NCBI GenBank assembly: GCA_919901745.1
Contig: CAKKPP010000008.1
Location: 27,643 to 91,642, forward strand
From: Chloroflexota bacterium
GTDB lineage: Bacteria > Chloroflexota > Limnocylindria > Limnocylindrales > CSP1-4
Direction: 5' to 3'
DNA length: 64,000 bases
Under the pieces are notes generated by a model that ran no database searches, was not told where the DNA came from, and saw only the letters and a list, made by a program, of their open reading frames with translations. Below, one piece after another: positions 22,347 through 31,721 of this stretch; the first letter of the stretch is position 1; every line of letters begins with the position of its first letter. The translations under genes and the position numbers were made by a program.

Positions 22347-23047
22347 GCGCGACCCGAGTCCTCGTTGTCGACGACGAGGCACCGATCGTCGAGCTCGTTC
22401 GCGGCTACCTCGTGTCCGAGGGGATGGATGTCGCCGTCGCGCACGATGGCCCCTCCGCGGTCCAGGCGGTCCGAGAGCGGCGTCCGGACTTGATCATCCT
22501 GGACGTGATGCTGCCCGGGATCGACGGATTCGAGGTCCTGAGGCAGATCCGGAGGTTCTCCGACGCCTACGTGATCATGCTGACGGCCCGGGCCGAAGAG
22601 ATCGACCGGATCATCGGCCTGTCGGTCGGGGCGGACGATTACCTCGTCAAGCCCTTCTCGCCTCGAGAACTCGTGGCACGGGTCAAGGCCCTGCTGCGGC
22701 GGCCGCGCACCGGACGAGATGGGAGCGAGGGCGAGCTTCTCGCTTCCGGCGAGCTCGTGATCGACCGGCCGAGGCGGACCGTGACGCTTCGCAGGGAACC
22801 GATCACGCTCACCACGATGGAGTTCGACCTGCTCTCGACCCTCGCCGAGGACGCCGGCGTCGTCTTCAGCCGCCAGCGGCTGCTCGACCGCGTCTGGGGC
22901 ATGGACTACGTCGGCGACGAGCACGTCGTGGATGTCCACATCGGCAACCTCCGGCGAAAGCTCGGCGACGACGCGGCTCGACCCGAATTCGTCGAGACCG
23001 TCCGCGGCGCCGGGTACCGGTTTGTCGCGGGGGACCGCGGACGATGA
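22343..23047 (+). CDS. OmpR-family response regulator
   Basis: VLVVDDEAPIVELVRGYL..., LIILDVMLPGIDGFEVLRQIR. Confidence 0.93.
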   Translation: MSATRVLVVDDEAPIVELVRGYLVSEGMDVAVAHDGPSAVQAVRERRPDLIILDVMLPGIDGFEVLRQIRRFSDAYVIMLTARAEEIDRIIGLSVGADDYLVKPFSPRELVARVKALLRRPRTGRDGSEGELLASGELVIDRPRRTVTLRREPITLTTMEFDLLSTLAEDAGVVFSRQRLLDRVWGMDYVGDEHVVDVHIGNLRRKLGDDAARPEFVETVRGAGYRFVAGDRGR

Positions 23048-24150
23048 GTCCGCGACGACGACTGCGGACCCGGCTGCTCGCATCCCACCTCGCCGTCGTG
23101 GTCGTGGGCAGCGCGACGCTGAGTATTGCTGTCGGGCTCGTGGCGCCCGGGGCCTTCGAAGCGGCGATGGGGCATGCCGCGGATGGCATGGGCGAGATGA
23201 TGACCACCCTTGTCAGGGATGCCTTCCAGGAAGCGACGAGGACGGCACTCGTCATCGCGGTCGGCGCAGCCGCGGTGGCAGCCATCGCCGTCGCCATCGC
23301 GCTGTCGGCGCGCCTCTCCCGGCCGATCGGGCGGCTCGCACGGGCCAGCCGGCGAATCGCTTCAGGCCGCTACGCCGAGCGGGTGCCGGTCACCTCGGAC
23401 GATGAGATCGGTGACCTTGCGGCGTCGTTCAACACGATGGCCGCGTCCCTGGAGGCGACGGAGCGGCGACGGCTCCAGCTCGTGGGCGACGTCGCCCACG
23501 AACTTCGAACGCCGCTGGCGACGCTCGACGGCTACCTCGAGGGGCTCGAGGACGGCGTGATCGCGCCAACCGAGGCGACGTGGACCTTGCTGCGCGGCGA
23601 GACCTCGCGGCTGGCCAGGCTCGTCAACGACCTCCAGGAGCTCTGGCGGGCCGAGGCCAGGCAACTGCCGATGTCGCTCACGCCGGTCGACATCGCAGGC
23701 CAGGTGCGGGCCGTCGGCGAGCGTTTCGCGGCCCAGGCGCACGAGCGCGAAATCATGATCCAGTCCGAACTCGGGCCGGAGCCCCTGATGGCCACGGCCG
23801 ATGCCGAGCGGCTCGGACAGATCCTCGACAACTTTGTGAGCAACGCCGTCCGCTACTCGTTGCCGGGGAACAGGGTCACGCTGTCGGCTCGAGCGGAGCG
23901 AAAGACGATCACGATCGGCGTCGCAGATGAGGGTCCGGGGCACACGCCGGAGCAGCTCGAACGGGTCTTCGAGCGCTTCTATCGCGTCGACCCGTCGCGC
24001 TCTCGGGCGCTTGGAGGGTCAGGGATCGGTCTCGCCATCGCGAGAGCCCTTGCGGAGGCGATGGGCGGCCACGTCGCCGCGGAGAGCGAGGGTCCCGACC
24101 AGGGCGCAACGTTCCGCGTCTTCCTGCCGATGGTCGGCAGCGAGGACTGA
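23044..24150 (+). CDS. Sensor histidine kinase
   Basis: LVGDVAHELRTPLATLDGYLEGLEDG; VADEGPGHTPEQLERVFERFYRVD. Confidence 0.93.
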   Translation: MSPRRRLRTRLLASHLAVVVVGSATLSIAVGLVAPGAFEAAMGHAADGMGEMMTTLVRDAFQEATRTALVIAVGAAAVAAIAVAIALSARLSRPIGRLARASRRIASGRYAERVPVTSDDEIGDLAASFNTMAASLEATERRRLQLVGDVAHELRTPLATLDGYLEGLEDGVIAPTEATWTLLRGETSRLARLVNDLQELWRAEARQLPMSLTPVDIAGQVRAVGERFAAQAHEREIMIQSELGPEPLMATADAERLGQILDNFVSNAVRYSLPGNRVTLSARAERKTITIGVADEGPGHTPEQLERVFERFYRVDPSRSRALGGSGIGLAIARALAEAMGGHVAAESEGPDQGATFRVFLPMVGSED

Positions 24151-24159
24151 ACCGGGACG

Positions 24160-24336
24160 TCAGCCGTCGTCGACTGCCTCGGCGGGGATCCAGCGTTCGG
24201 GTTCATCGCGGAAGGTCTCGGCGCAGGCCGATTCGCAGAAGTAGTAGGACCTACCGGCAACCTCGACCACTTCGACGACGGCGGCGGGATCGGTTTCCAT
24301 CCCACAGACGGGATCGATGGCAGTCAACGACGGCAT
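24160..24336 (-). CDS. Small YHS-domain protein
   Basis: MPSLTAIDPVCGMETDPAAVVEVVEVAGRSYYFCESACAETFRDEPERW. Confidence 0.85.
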   Translation of the reverse strand: MPSLTAIDPVCGMETDPAAVVEVVEVAGRSYYFCESACAETFRDEPERWIPAEAVDDG

Positions 24337-24566
24337 TGGTGGACTCCTCGTTCGAGCGGCTTCAACGTCGACCGAGCGTGACCCACGCCCATGAGACGCA
24401 GCTGAGCCGGTGCTGTGCCCGAGATGAATCTGACACTCCGGCCTCGACGGCCGCGCGCTTCTTGACCCGAACTTGATGTCGTCGAACATCACCGCTTGAG
24501 TCCCGCAGCTCATCGTTCGTCGTGTCGGAGCCAAACGGGATCCGACATCACGGAGGCAACGACGAA

Positions 24567-24788
24567 ATGATGACCGGCTTTGAATGGGGGATGGGGCTGG
24601 GCGGCTGGCTCTGGATGATCCTCGGGGTCGTCCTGGTGGTCGCTCTTGTATGGGCTGTCGTGGCGGCGATCCCCCGTCGGGATCGGCCGACGGGCGAAGA
24701 CCCGGCTCAGATCCTCAAGGCCCGCTTCGCGCGGGGCGACATCAGCCAGGAAGAGTACGAGCAGGCACGGCGCCTGCTCGGGATCTAG
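24567..24788 (+). CDS. SHOCT-domain small membrane protein
   Basis: One TM, then DPAQILKARFARGDISQEEYEQARRLLGI. Confidence 0.88.
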   Translation: MMTGFEWGMGLGGWLWMILGVVLVVALVWAVVAAIPRRDRPTGEDPAQILKARFARGDISQEEYEQARRLLGI

Positions 24789-24804
24789 ACGAAGGAGTAG
24801 ATCG

Positions 24805-25089
24805 ATGACAACGAAGCGACAGGGCTTCATCGCAGGCGGCATCCTTGCCGGCGCGCTCCTGTTGGGAACAGCGGGATTGGCAGCGGCTCAGGATCCGACC
24901 AGCTCTCCTGCCCCGAATCCCATGTGGACGGGGCCGGGCTCGGGCATGACGGGCGCCGGCATGAGCGGCCAGATGGGCGCCGGCATGAGCGGCCAGATGC
25001 AGGCACAGCACGACCAGATGGTCGCGAGCGGGGCCTGCGACGATGCCCAGATGGGCGCGATGCACGCCCAGCATCATCCGACCAACTAG
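24805..25089 (+). CDS. Secreted Met/His-rich small protein
   Basis: Signal peptide; GAGMSGQMGAGMSGQMQAQHDQM...MGAMHAQHH. Confidence 0.7.
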   Translation: MTTKRQGFIAGGILAGALLLGTAGLAAAQDPTSSPAPNPMWTGPGSGMTGAGMSGQMGAGMSGQMQAQHDQMVASGACDDAQMGAMHAQHHPTN

Positions 25090-25157
25090 ACACCTCTGAC
25101 GACGAAGCGCCGATCATGTCGGCGCTTCGTTCCGATTTCCGTCCAAGGAGAAGCACC

Positions 25158-25562
25158 ATGGCATCCGGCTACACGTACGCCACAACCGTCGCGGGCTCGA
25201 TCGAAGAGATCCGGGCTCGGGTCGAAGCCGCGCTCAAGGATGAGGGCTTCGGGATCCTCACCGAGATCGACGTGGCAGCAACACTCAAGGCGAAGCTCGG
25301 CCTCGACCGACCGCCGTACCTGATCCTGGGGGCCTGCAATGCGGGGCTCGCCAGCCGCGCCCTGGAGATCGACCCCTCGATCGGGGCGCTCTTGCCCTGT
25401 AACGTCGTCCTCCGCCGATCCGACGATCTGGCGGAGACGATCGTCGAGATCATGGATCCGATCGCGGCCCTGGGAATCGCCGGCGCCGCCGGCGTCGAGC
25501 CGATCGCTGCCGAGGCTGCCGAACGGCTGCGCCGAGTCCTCGATGCACTCGGCGCTGGCTGA
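25158..25562 (+). CDS. DUF302 domain protein
   Basis: VEAALKDEGFGILTEIDVAATLKAKLGLDRPPYLILGACNAGLASRALEIDPSIGALLPCNVVLR. Confidence 0.9.
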   Translation: MASGYTYATTVAGSIEEIRARVEAALKDEGFGILTEIDVAATLKAKLGLDRPPYLILGACNAGLASRALEIDPSIGALLPCNVVLRRSDDLAETIVEIMDPIAALGIAGAAGVEPIAAEAAERLRRVLDALGAG

Positions 25563-25635
25563 TCTCGAATCGCGCGACGGACCCTCAGCCCTCTCTCACT
25601 TCGTTCTCAGCTGGAAACGACAGCGTGACGCATCG

Positions 25636-26103
25636 ATGAATGCACGGAGCGCGCGGGCGGCCCTGGTCGTGCTGATCGGCCTCCTGATCGGCGCGTGCTC
25701 GACATCGGACCTGGCCGAACCCTCGCCATCGATCACCCAGATCCCGAGCCCGCCCGCGGAACGACCGGCCGAGTTGACCCAGACGAGTGACGGGGGCGAG
25801 GTCACGGTCGTGGTGACGTGGGCCGGTCCTGCGGCCGGTCTCGTATTCGATGTCGTGCTCGACACCCATTCGGTCGACCTCGACGCCGTCGATCTCGCCG
25901 ATGCGGTCGTATGGAACGATCGCGGCGAAACCCTGGGCGCGCGGCCGTGGGCCGCTCCGGCCGGCGGGCACCATCGCCAGGGGACCCTGGTGTTCGAGGG
26001 CGACGTGCCCGCGTTCCTTGGCGAGGCGCGATGGGTGGAGCTCCAGATCAAGGGTGTCGGCGACCTCCCCGAGCGAACGCTCCGCTGGGACGTCGATACG
26101 TGA
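25636..26103 (+). CDS. Lipoprotein, unknown function
   Basis: LIGACSTS lipobox; single ORF. Confidence 0.65.
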   Translation: MNARSARAALVVLIGLLIGACSTSDLAEPSPSITQIPSPPAERPAELTQTSDGGEVTVVVTWAGPAAGLVFDVVLDTHSVDLDAVDLADAVVWNDRGETLGARPWAAPAGGHHRQGTLVFEGDVPAFLGEARWVELQIKGVGDLPERTLRWDVDT

Positions 26104-26600
26104 CCGCCGTCGCCGGCTTCCTCCGACCCGGCCTCCCGATCGGCGCTCGGTCGCTCGTCGTGGGGTTCGTCGGGGCAGGCGTCCTGCTGGGGCTCTATCT
26201 CGGGATCATCAGCGTGGCCCAGGGCGTCGAGCACGCCTTCGATCAACTTGCCGGCGACGTAGGGTTCGTTGGCCTCATTGCCGCGGGCTTTGGGACGCAG
26301 GTCGCCATGTTCGCGGAGCTTCGGAGCCTGGGCCGCCGCCACCGTGCGAGTGCCGCGGTCACGGCGGTGGGCACGGGGACGAGTGCGGCCGCGATGCTCG
26401 CCTGTTGCGCGCACCACCTCGTCGAACTGCTGCCGATCATCGGCCTTTCGGCCGGCGCCGTCTTCCTCAACGCATACAGGACACCGCTGTTCATCGTGGG
26501 CATCGGCATGAGCCTCGTCGGCATCATCGTGATCGGCCGACAGCTTCAGCAAGCGCGCCGAGCGTGCGCGGTCGTCGAGGCCGCACATGCTGCCGCGTGA
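26100..26600 (+). CDS. Four-TM membrane protein with CCAHH motif, MerT-like
   Basis: MLACCAHHLVELLPIIGLSAGAVFLNAYRTPLFIVGIGMSLVGI. Confidence 0.6.
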   Translation: MTAVAGFLRPGLPIGARSLVVGFVGAGVLLGLYLGIISVAQGVEHAFDQLAGDVGFVGLIAAGFGTQVAMFAELRSLGRRHRASAAVTAVGTGTSAAAMLACCAHHLVELLPIIGLSAGAVFLNAYRTPLFIVGIGMSLVGIIVIGRQLQQARRACAVVEAAHAAA

Positions 26601-26738
26601 CCCACGCGAACGTCTCGATGGCCTGTGCGACGGCCAGAGGTCCCCCGGTCTTCGGGCCAGTTGGACCTGCCTCCAGCACGCCCGACGCCACAACCTGAAC
26701 CCATCCAGACCACAACGACGCCACAGGAGATCGTCCGC

Positions 26739-27269
26739 ATGCTTCGAATCGCACCCCGCCTGGCCCCGATCCTGGGCCTGCTCTTCCTCGCCGCCTGCTC
26801 GGCCGGCGCCGCGCCGTCCGCCAGTGACCCGGGCCAGCCCTCCCCCACTGACGAGATGCCGATGGCCAGCGACGACCACGCGGCCGGCTTCTCCGGGGGC
26901 GAGCCGGCTGACGCCAGCGCAGCGGATCGCGTGGTCGAGATCCGCATGCTCGATGCTCTTCGGTTCGAGCCCGCGTCGGTCGACGTCAAGGTCGGCGAGA
27001 CCATCACGTTCAGGGTGATCAACGACGGGCAGATCACACACGACTTCACCCTCGGGGACGCCGAGACCCAGGACAAGCACGACGCCGAGATGGCTGCGGG
27101 AATGTCGGGCATGGGCCACGACAAGCCGAACGTCCTGACAGTCGATCCCGGCGCGGAGGGTGAGCTGACCTGGCGCTTCACGGCTCCGGCGACGCTCCTC
27201 TACGGCTGCCACGTACCGGGCCACTACGGCGCCGGCATGGTCGGCACCTTGACCATCGCGGGGTCCTGA
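26739..27269 (+). CDS. Lipoprotein cupredoxin (type-1 Cu ligands present)
   Basis: ITHDFTLGD ... YGCHVPGHYGAGMVG (H, C, H, M). Confidence 0.85.
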   Translation: MLRIAPRLAPILGLLFLAACSAGAAPSASDPGQPSPTDEMPMASDDHAAGFSGGEPADASAADRVVEIRMLDALRFEPASVDVKVGETITFRVINDGQITHDFTLGDAETQDKHDAEMAAGMSGMGHDKPNVLTVDPGAEGELTWRFTAPATLLYGCHVPGHYGAGMVGTLTIAGS

Positions 27270-27377
27270 TGCGGATGCACCGGGAGCGGCCGGACTGCGT
27301 GGCCATGGAGTCGGAGGTCGACCATCGCACGCGTCGATGACCCACGCGTGATGACCGTTGCCGCGCGCGCGATCAAT

Positions 27378-27397
27378 CCGGGTTTCAGCCCGGTTTT
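27378..27397 (+). terminator. Candidate rho-independent terminator
   Basis: CCGGG-tttcag-CCCGG followed by TTTT; downstream of 26739..27269. Confidence 0.4.
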
Positions 27398-27753
27398 CAG
27401 CCGGTCGTGAAGAGTCGGTACACGACCGCGCCGAGGACGACGAATGCTGCGAGGAGCGACCCCGAGGTCGCGCGCACGGGCGCGTGGCCGACAAATGAGC
27501 GAGCGAGCGGGACGAGGGCGATCGCAACGATCGAGTACAACAGGTGCAATCCCGCGGCAGGGCGTGCGCCGGTGGTGAGCAGGATCAGCCCGCTCGCCGA
27601 GCCGACGACGATGAGGCTGACCACCGCGGCCTGAAACCGCTCGAAGGCGGGCCCACCTGCCCGCCTGGCGATGACCAGGAAGACCGACCAGCCGATGCCG
27701 ACGACGGTGGTCGCCACGACCGCATACGCGAGAAGTCGATGGATCCCTTCCAA
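27397..27753 (-). CDS. Small membrane protein, unknown function
   Basis: Four predicted hydrophobic segments. Confidence 0.6.
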   Translation of the reverse strand: MEGIHRLLAYAVVATTVVGIGWSVFLVIARRAGGPAFERFQAAVVSLIVVGSASGLILLTTGARPAAGLHLLYSIVAIALVPLARSFVGHAPVRATSGSLLAAFVVLGAVVYRLFTTG

Positions 27754-27941
27754 TGCTGATTCCCCAGGCTGCTGCCGGCCATGGTGCCATGGTCCGCGAG
27801 GTGCGACGGAGCTGGTCGATGCCGTTTTCAGCAGACACCCATGCTCGTCTCATCTGGCTCTCAAGTCGTTGGCGTCGACTGGCATCGATGACCAACGCAG
27901 TTGCGGTCCTCCCCAGTACCGCATGAGCGAAGGAGGCCCAG

Positions 27942-29033
27942 ATGACAGCTGGCGCGAAGGCGATCGAGGGAGGGCGCCGGCACAGGGCGTGGGTGGCGAT
28001 CGATGAACGCCTCGGGCTGAGCGCGCTGGCCTATCCCGTCCCCGTCCACGCCAACGGGATCGGCTACATCCTGGGCGGTATCACCTTCTTCGGGTTCCTC
28101 ATCCTCGTCGTGACAGGAATCTGGCTGGCGCAGTTCTACCATCCGACGCCGACCACGGCGCGCGAGAGCATCGTCTACATCATGAACGTGGCGCCGCTCG
28201 GCGACCTCGTCCGCGGCATCCATTTCTGGGTCGCGAATATCGTCATGGCGACCGTACTCCTGCACATGAGCCGGGTGTTTCTTACCGGCTCATACAAGCG
28301 CCCGCGCGAGGCCAACTGGCTGATCGGCCTTGGGCTCCTTGGCGTCACCCTCGGCTCGATCTTCACCGGCACCGTCCTGAAGTGGGATCAGGAGGGCTTC
28401 GAAGCCCTGGGGCACAATCTCGAGATCGGGGATCTCCTGGGTGTCGTCGGCCTCTGGTTCTCGGAGGACTTCGCCGCAGCCAGCGGGCCGATCATCGGCA
28501 GGCTGGCGAACGCTCACATCTCCATCCTCCCCACGATCGGCACGCTGCTTCTCATCGCCCACTTCCTCCTCGTCAAACGCCACGGGATCTCATCGCTGCC
28601 CGCGCAGTCGGACGCTGCCGCGGAGGGTGGCCCGGTCCCGGCCCGTGGCGGCTCCACGTTCACTGCCCATCTCGTGCGGATGGCGGGGTTCGGGCTACTG
28701 ATGCTGGCGCTCGCGACGGTACTCACCCTGATCTGGCCCGCCGAACTCGGTCCACGGCCGATCCCGGGGGAGGAGATCACGAAGCCGCCCTGGATGTTCC
28801 TGGTGTTCTACCCCCTGGAGGACTGGTTCGGGCTCAGCGCGCTTCTCTGGGCACCGGCGATTCTGTTCGGCGCCCTTGCCCTCGTGCCGTTCGTCGACCG
28901 AACCAAGTACCGCTCGCCGACCCGGCGACGGTTGGTCATCGCGATCGGCGCGATCGTGGCCGTCTTCGCCGTCGCCCTCGTGCTCTATGCGCTCATCACG
29001 GTTCCCCAGGCGCACATCCAGGAGGCGATGTGA
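27942..29033 (+). CDS. Cytochrome b/b6 family protein (N- and C-terminal regions)
   Basis: GILLxx-type core: RGIHFWVANIVMATVLLHMSRVFLTGSYKRPREANWLIGLGLL; KPPWMFLVFYPLED. Confidence 0.88.
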   Translation: MTAGAKAIEGGRRHRAWVAIDERLGLSALAYPVPVHANGIGYILGGITFFGFLILVVTGIWLAQFYHPTPTTARESIVYIMNVAPLGDLVRGIHFWVANIVMATVLLHMSRVFLTGSYKRPREANWLIGLGLLGVTLGSIFTGTVLKWDQEGFEALGHNLEIGDLLGVVGLWFSEDFAAASGPIIGRLANAHISILPTIGTLLLIAHFLLVKRHGISSLPAQSDAAAEGGPVPARGGSTFTAHLVRMAGFGLLMLALATVLTLIWPAELGPRPIPGEEITKPPWMFLVFYPLEDWFGLSALLWAPAILFGALALVPFVDRTKYRSPTRRRLVIAIGAIVAVFAVALVLYALITVPQAHIQEAM

Positions 29034-29239
29034 TGGCCACGGTCCTTCTTCGTCTCATCCTCCTCGCTGTCGGGATGGGCGCCGTCGAGATCGGACTCGG
29101 CAGCGCCCTGGTCGACGGATCACCTGCCGGCTGGGCGCTCGTGCTCATCGTCGGCCTTCCGATGATCGTCGCCGGCTCGGCCGGCTTCATGGTCTCGCTG
29201 CTGGGCGGGGCGACGCGGAAAGGTTCCACCGATGCGTAG
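29033..29239 (+). CDS. Small membrane protein
   Basis: Overlaps upstream stop (TGATG); two TM segments. Confidence 0.55.
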   Translation: MATVLLRLILLAVGMGAVEIGLGSALVDGSPAGWALVLIVGLPMIVAGSAGFMVSLLGGATRKGSTDA

Positions 29240-29849
29240 GGCTCTATCGTTCGCGGTCGTTCTCGGACTCACCCTCTCGTTCGGTGGCGCCGTCACGATG
29301 CTGGCCCACGAGGGCGACGGGGATGCGAAGATCGAGATCGAGCCTTCGACGGTCTCGGCCGGCGAATCGGTGATCGTTGTCGGAAGCGGGCTGGAACCCG
29401 ACAGCGACCGCGTCCTTCTGCTCGCTGGGGAAAGCCTCATCGTGCAGTTCGGCACCGTGAAGACGAACGCTGACGGACGGTTCCAGCGGGAGCTGACCAT
29501 CCCGGGCCACATGCCGGCCGGCACGTACGAGCTCCAGGCGATCGGCGACGAGACGCTCACCGTAGCACTCGGCATCCTGGCGGCCGAGGCGGCGACCTCA
29601 CCGGCCCCGGCCGCATCCCCGGCGGTGGGTGCGACCGACGCGCCTGGCGCCACCGCCGCCCCCGGTGGGATCGTCGGTCCGGGTGCCACCGCCGCCCCGG
29701 TCGATCCGACGAAGTCCATCGTGCCCCGTGAGCGAACGCCGCTCGACCTCGCGCTGATCGTGGGTTTCATGGCGCTGGCCGCGACCGTTGGCGGACTCCT
29801 CGCCTGGCGGGCCGAGCACTTCCGAGGCGTGGCCGAAGCCGAGTCGTGA
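29232..29849 (+). CDS. Secreted, membrane-anchored Pro/Ala-linker protein
   Basis: Signal peptide, Ig-like segment VSAGESVIVVGSGLEP, C-terminal TM. Confidence 0.6.
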   Translation: MRRALSFAVVLGLTLSFGGAVTMLAHEGDGDAKIEIEPSTVSAGESVIVVGSGLEPDSDRVLLLAGESLIVQFGTVKTNADGRFQRELTIPGHMPAGTYELQAIGDETLTVALGILAAEAATSPAPAASPAVGATDAPGATAAPGGIVGPGATAAPVDPTKSIVPRERTPLDLALIVGFMALAATVGGLLAWRAEHFRGVAEAES

Positions 29850-29870
29850 CCGATGGGCCGTGATCAGCCC

Positions 29871-31118
29871 TCACGGCCCTTGAGCCACTGACAGGACGAT
29901 CACGGCGAACGTCACGACGCCTGACGCCACGCCTGTCATCGGCACGGTCCGGGCGTCCCGCCGTTGCTCGACCCGGAGGCGGAGAAGGACCTGCCGGACG
30001 ATCGCATAGACAGAGAACGCGGTCACGAAGATGACGCCCGACAGCGGTGACATCCCGCCCAGGACGAGCACAAGGGCCACGAGACCGATGACCAGGCCGG
30101 CGCCCGACTCGAACAGCTGCGTTGGAAGGCGGCGCGCGCCAACCCGACGATCCGAGGACCACATGCCCCAGCGCGAGGCGGTGCAGCGCCCCGCGCAGCA
30201 ACCCGTGAAGAAGCAGCCGACCCGCCCGATCGCGACGGCGAAGAACACGCCGGGCGTGCTGGCGTCGAGCACGACCCCGATGGGCAACTCGAACAGGAGC
30301 AGCGCCACGGCCGCGACGACCGGGAAGACGATGAGGAACCCGTCGACTGCCCAGCCACCCCGGATGATCGACTCTCCCGGGTGCAACGTCGCGTACCAGA
30401 CCTTGGCCCCGAAGAGCCCGAACAGGATCGCGATCCCCGACGCCCCCAACGTGGGCCCGAACGGCACGTCGCCGCGGCCGAGGATGGCGGCCTGGACCAC
30501 GAGGGCGAAGACGATGGCGAAGATCCCCAGCGCCGTATAGATGCCGGGCATGACGGCGGGCTGCATGGCGAGGGGTGCCAGCAGGGCCCAGCGCGTCGGG
30601 ATCGGCTGCTCCGGCCGGGTGGAGATCGCCCACCTCCGCCACGACCAGGCGGCCGGCCGGACCTGTCGTCCGCTGGAGCCTCGAGCGCGCGGGGCCAGCG
30701 CGAAGGGGCCGGCAGTGCGCGAATCCGCCACGAGCTCGGCGTCGACGGTCCAGTCTCCGGCCAACACGCCCGACACCGTGGTCGTGATCGACACGGGACC
30801 CGTCCCGGGCACGATCCCTTCGATCACCTCGTCCTTGATGAACGATTCGCCCGGCCGGGGGTTGCCACGAGTCCCGGTGCGGCGACCGGTGAAGCGGACG
30901 GTCACCCCATATGGATCGCCGCCCGCGACGCCCTCGCCGGAATCGAACCAGTGGGTCGCCACCAACGCCTGCGGTTCGGCGGGGTGGGTCGCCGCTGGCT
31001 CAACGGGTGTGGACGGCTCGTCGCCAGCGGGCAGCAGGGGCCTGGATTGCCGGAGCGTCGCGGCCGGCTTCCTTGTCCGCGACTTCGCGCTCCGTGTCGT
31101 CGCCCGACGTCGTGCCAC
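29871..31118 (-). CDS. Atypical prolipoprotein diacylglyceryl transferase (Lgt)-like protein
   Basis: C-terminal Lgt-like TM region AIGRVGCFFTGCCAGRCTASRWG...PTQLFE; start GTG 31118 preceded by AAGGAAAGG. Confidence 0.7.
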   Translation of the reverse strand: MARRRATTRSAKSRTRKPAATLRQSRPLLPAGDEPSTPVEPAATHPAEPQALVATHWFDSGEGVAGGDPYGVTVRFTGRRTGTRGNPRPGESFIKDEVIEGIVPGTGPVSITTTVSGVLAGDWTVDAELVADSRTAGPFALAPRARGSSGRQVRPAAWSWRRWAISTRPEQPIPTRWALLAPLAMQPAVMPGIYTALGIFAIVFALVVQAAILGRGDVPFGPTLGASGIAILFGLFGAKVWYATLHPGESIIRGGWAVDGFLIVFPVVAAVALLLFELPIGVVLDASTPGVFFAVAIGRVGCFFTGCCAGRCTASRWGMWSSDRRVGARRLPTQLFESGAGLVIGLVALVLVLGGMSPLSGVIFVTAFSVYAIVRQVLLRLRVEQRRDARTVPMTGVASGVVTFAVIVLSVAQGP

Positions 31119-31197
31119 GGGTCGCCCACCTTTCCTTCGCAGATCCGCACGCCCGCGCGCGGCCGGGTCGGCTCGGCGACGCACGTGGTCGCTTATC

Positions 31198-31215
31198 TAC
31201 TACATGGCCATAGTA
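31198..31215. promoter_or_regulatory. Near-palindrome TACTACATGGCCATAGTA between divergent genes; BlaI/CopY-like half-site
   Basis: TACTACA half-site plus offset TAGTA; located between 29871(-) and 31332(+). Confidence 0.3.
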
Positions 31216-31331
31216 CACACCTCCGGGTCATCCCTGGGAGAGACCGTTCTAAGCGCAGGCTCAGGCGCGCCTCACGCCTGGCTCAGCGAAATCGCCCAGT
31301 CTGGCATCAAGTAGCGCTGGAGGACCTCGCA

Positions 31332-31721
31332 ATGAAGCTCCTCTCCGCACTGATGGCCGTGGGGATCGTGGCGATCGTCGTCGTGGCCCTCGGAGTCGCC
31401 GCCCGGAAATCCGAGGGCGACCAGACCCCGCGTTCGGCGGAGATCGTCATGGAAGAGTCGCGCTTTTCACCGAATCAGTTCAACGCGAAGGTCGGCGTGC
31501 CGATCATCGTGAGAATCACGAACCGGGGCAGCGAGCGCCACGACCTCCTGTTCCCGTCGCTGCACATGCCCGGCCTGCAGGGTGTCGAGGCGATCCTCGA
31601 TCCGGGAGAGTCGCGGACGGTCACGCTCCGGTTCGAGGAGGCCGGCACCCACACGTTCATCTGCAGCATCCCGGGTCATGCCGCTGCCGGCATGACTGGT
31701 GCGGTCTTCGTCCGGCCATGA
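31332..31721 (+). CDS. Membrane-anchored cupredoxin (type-1 Cu ligands)
   Basis: SERHDLLFPSLH ... FICSIPGHAAAGMTG. Confidence 0.85.
   Translation: MKLLSALMAVGIVAIVVVALGVAARKSEGDQTPRSAEIVMEESRFSPNQFNAKVGVPIIVRITNRGSERHDLLFPSLHMPGLQGVEAILDPGESRTVTLRFEEAGTHTFICSIPGHAAAGMTGAVFVRP

Noticed and set aside
25596-27527. 643-aa minus-strand ORF
   Set aside because: Covers three convincing plus-strand genes (lipoprotein, membrane protein, cupredoxin); low-complexity composition.
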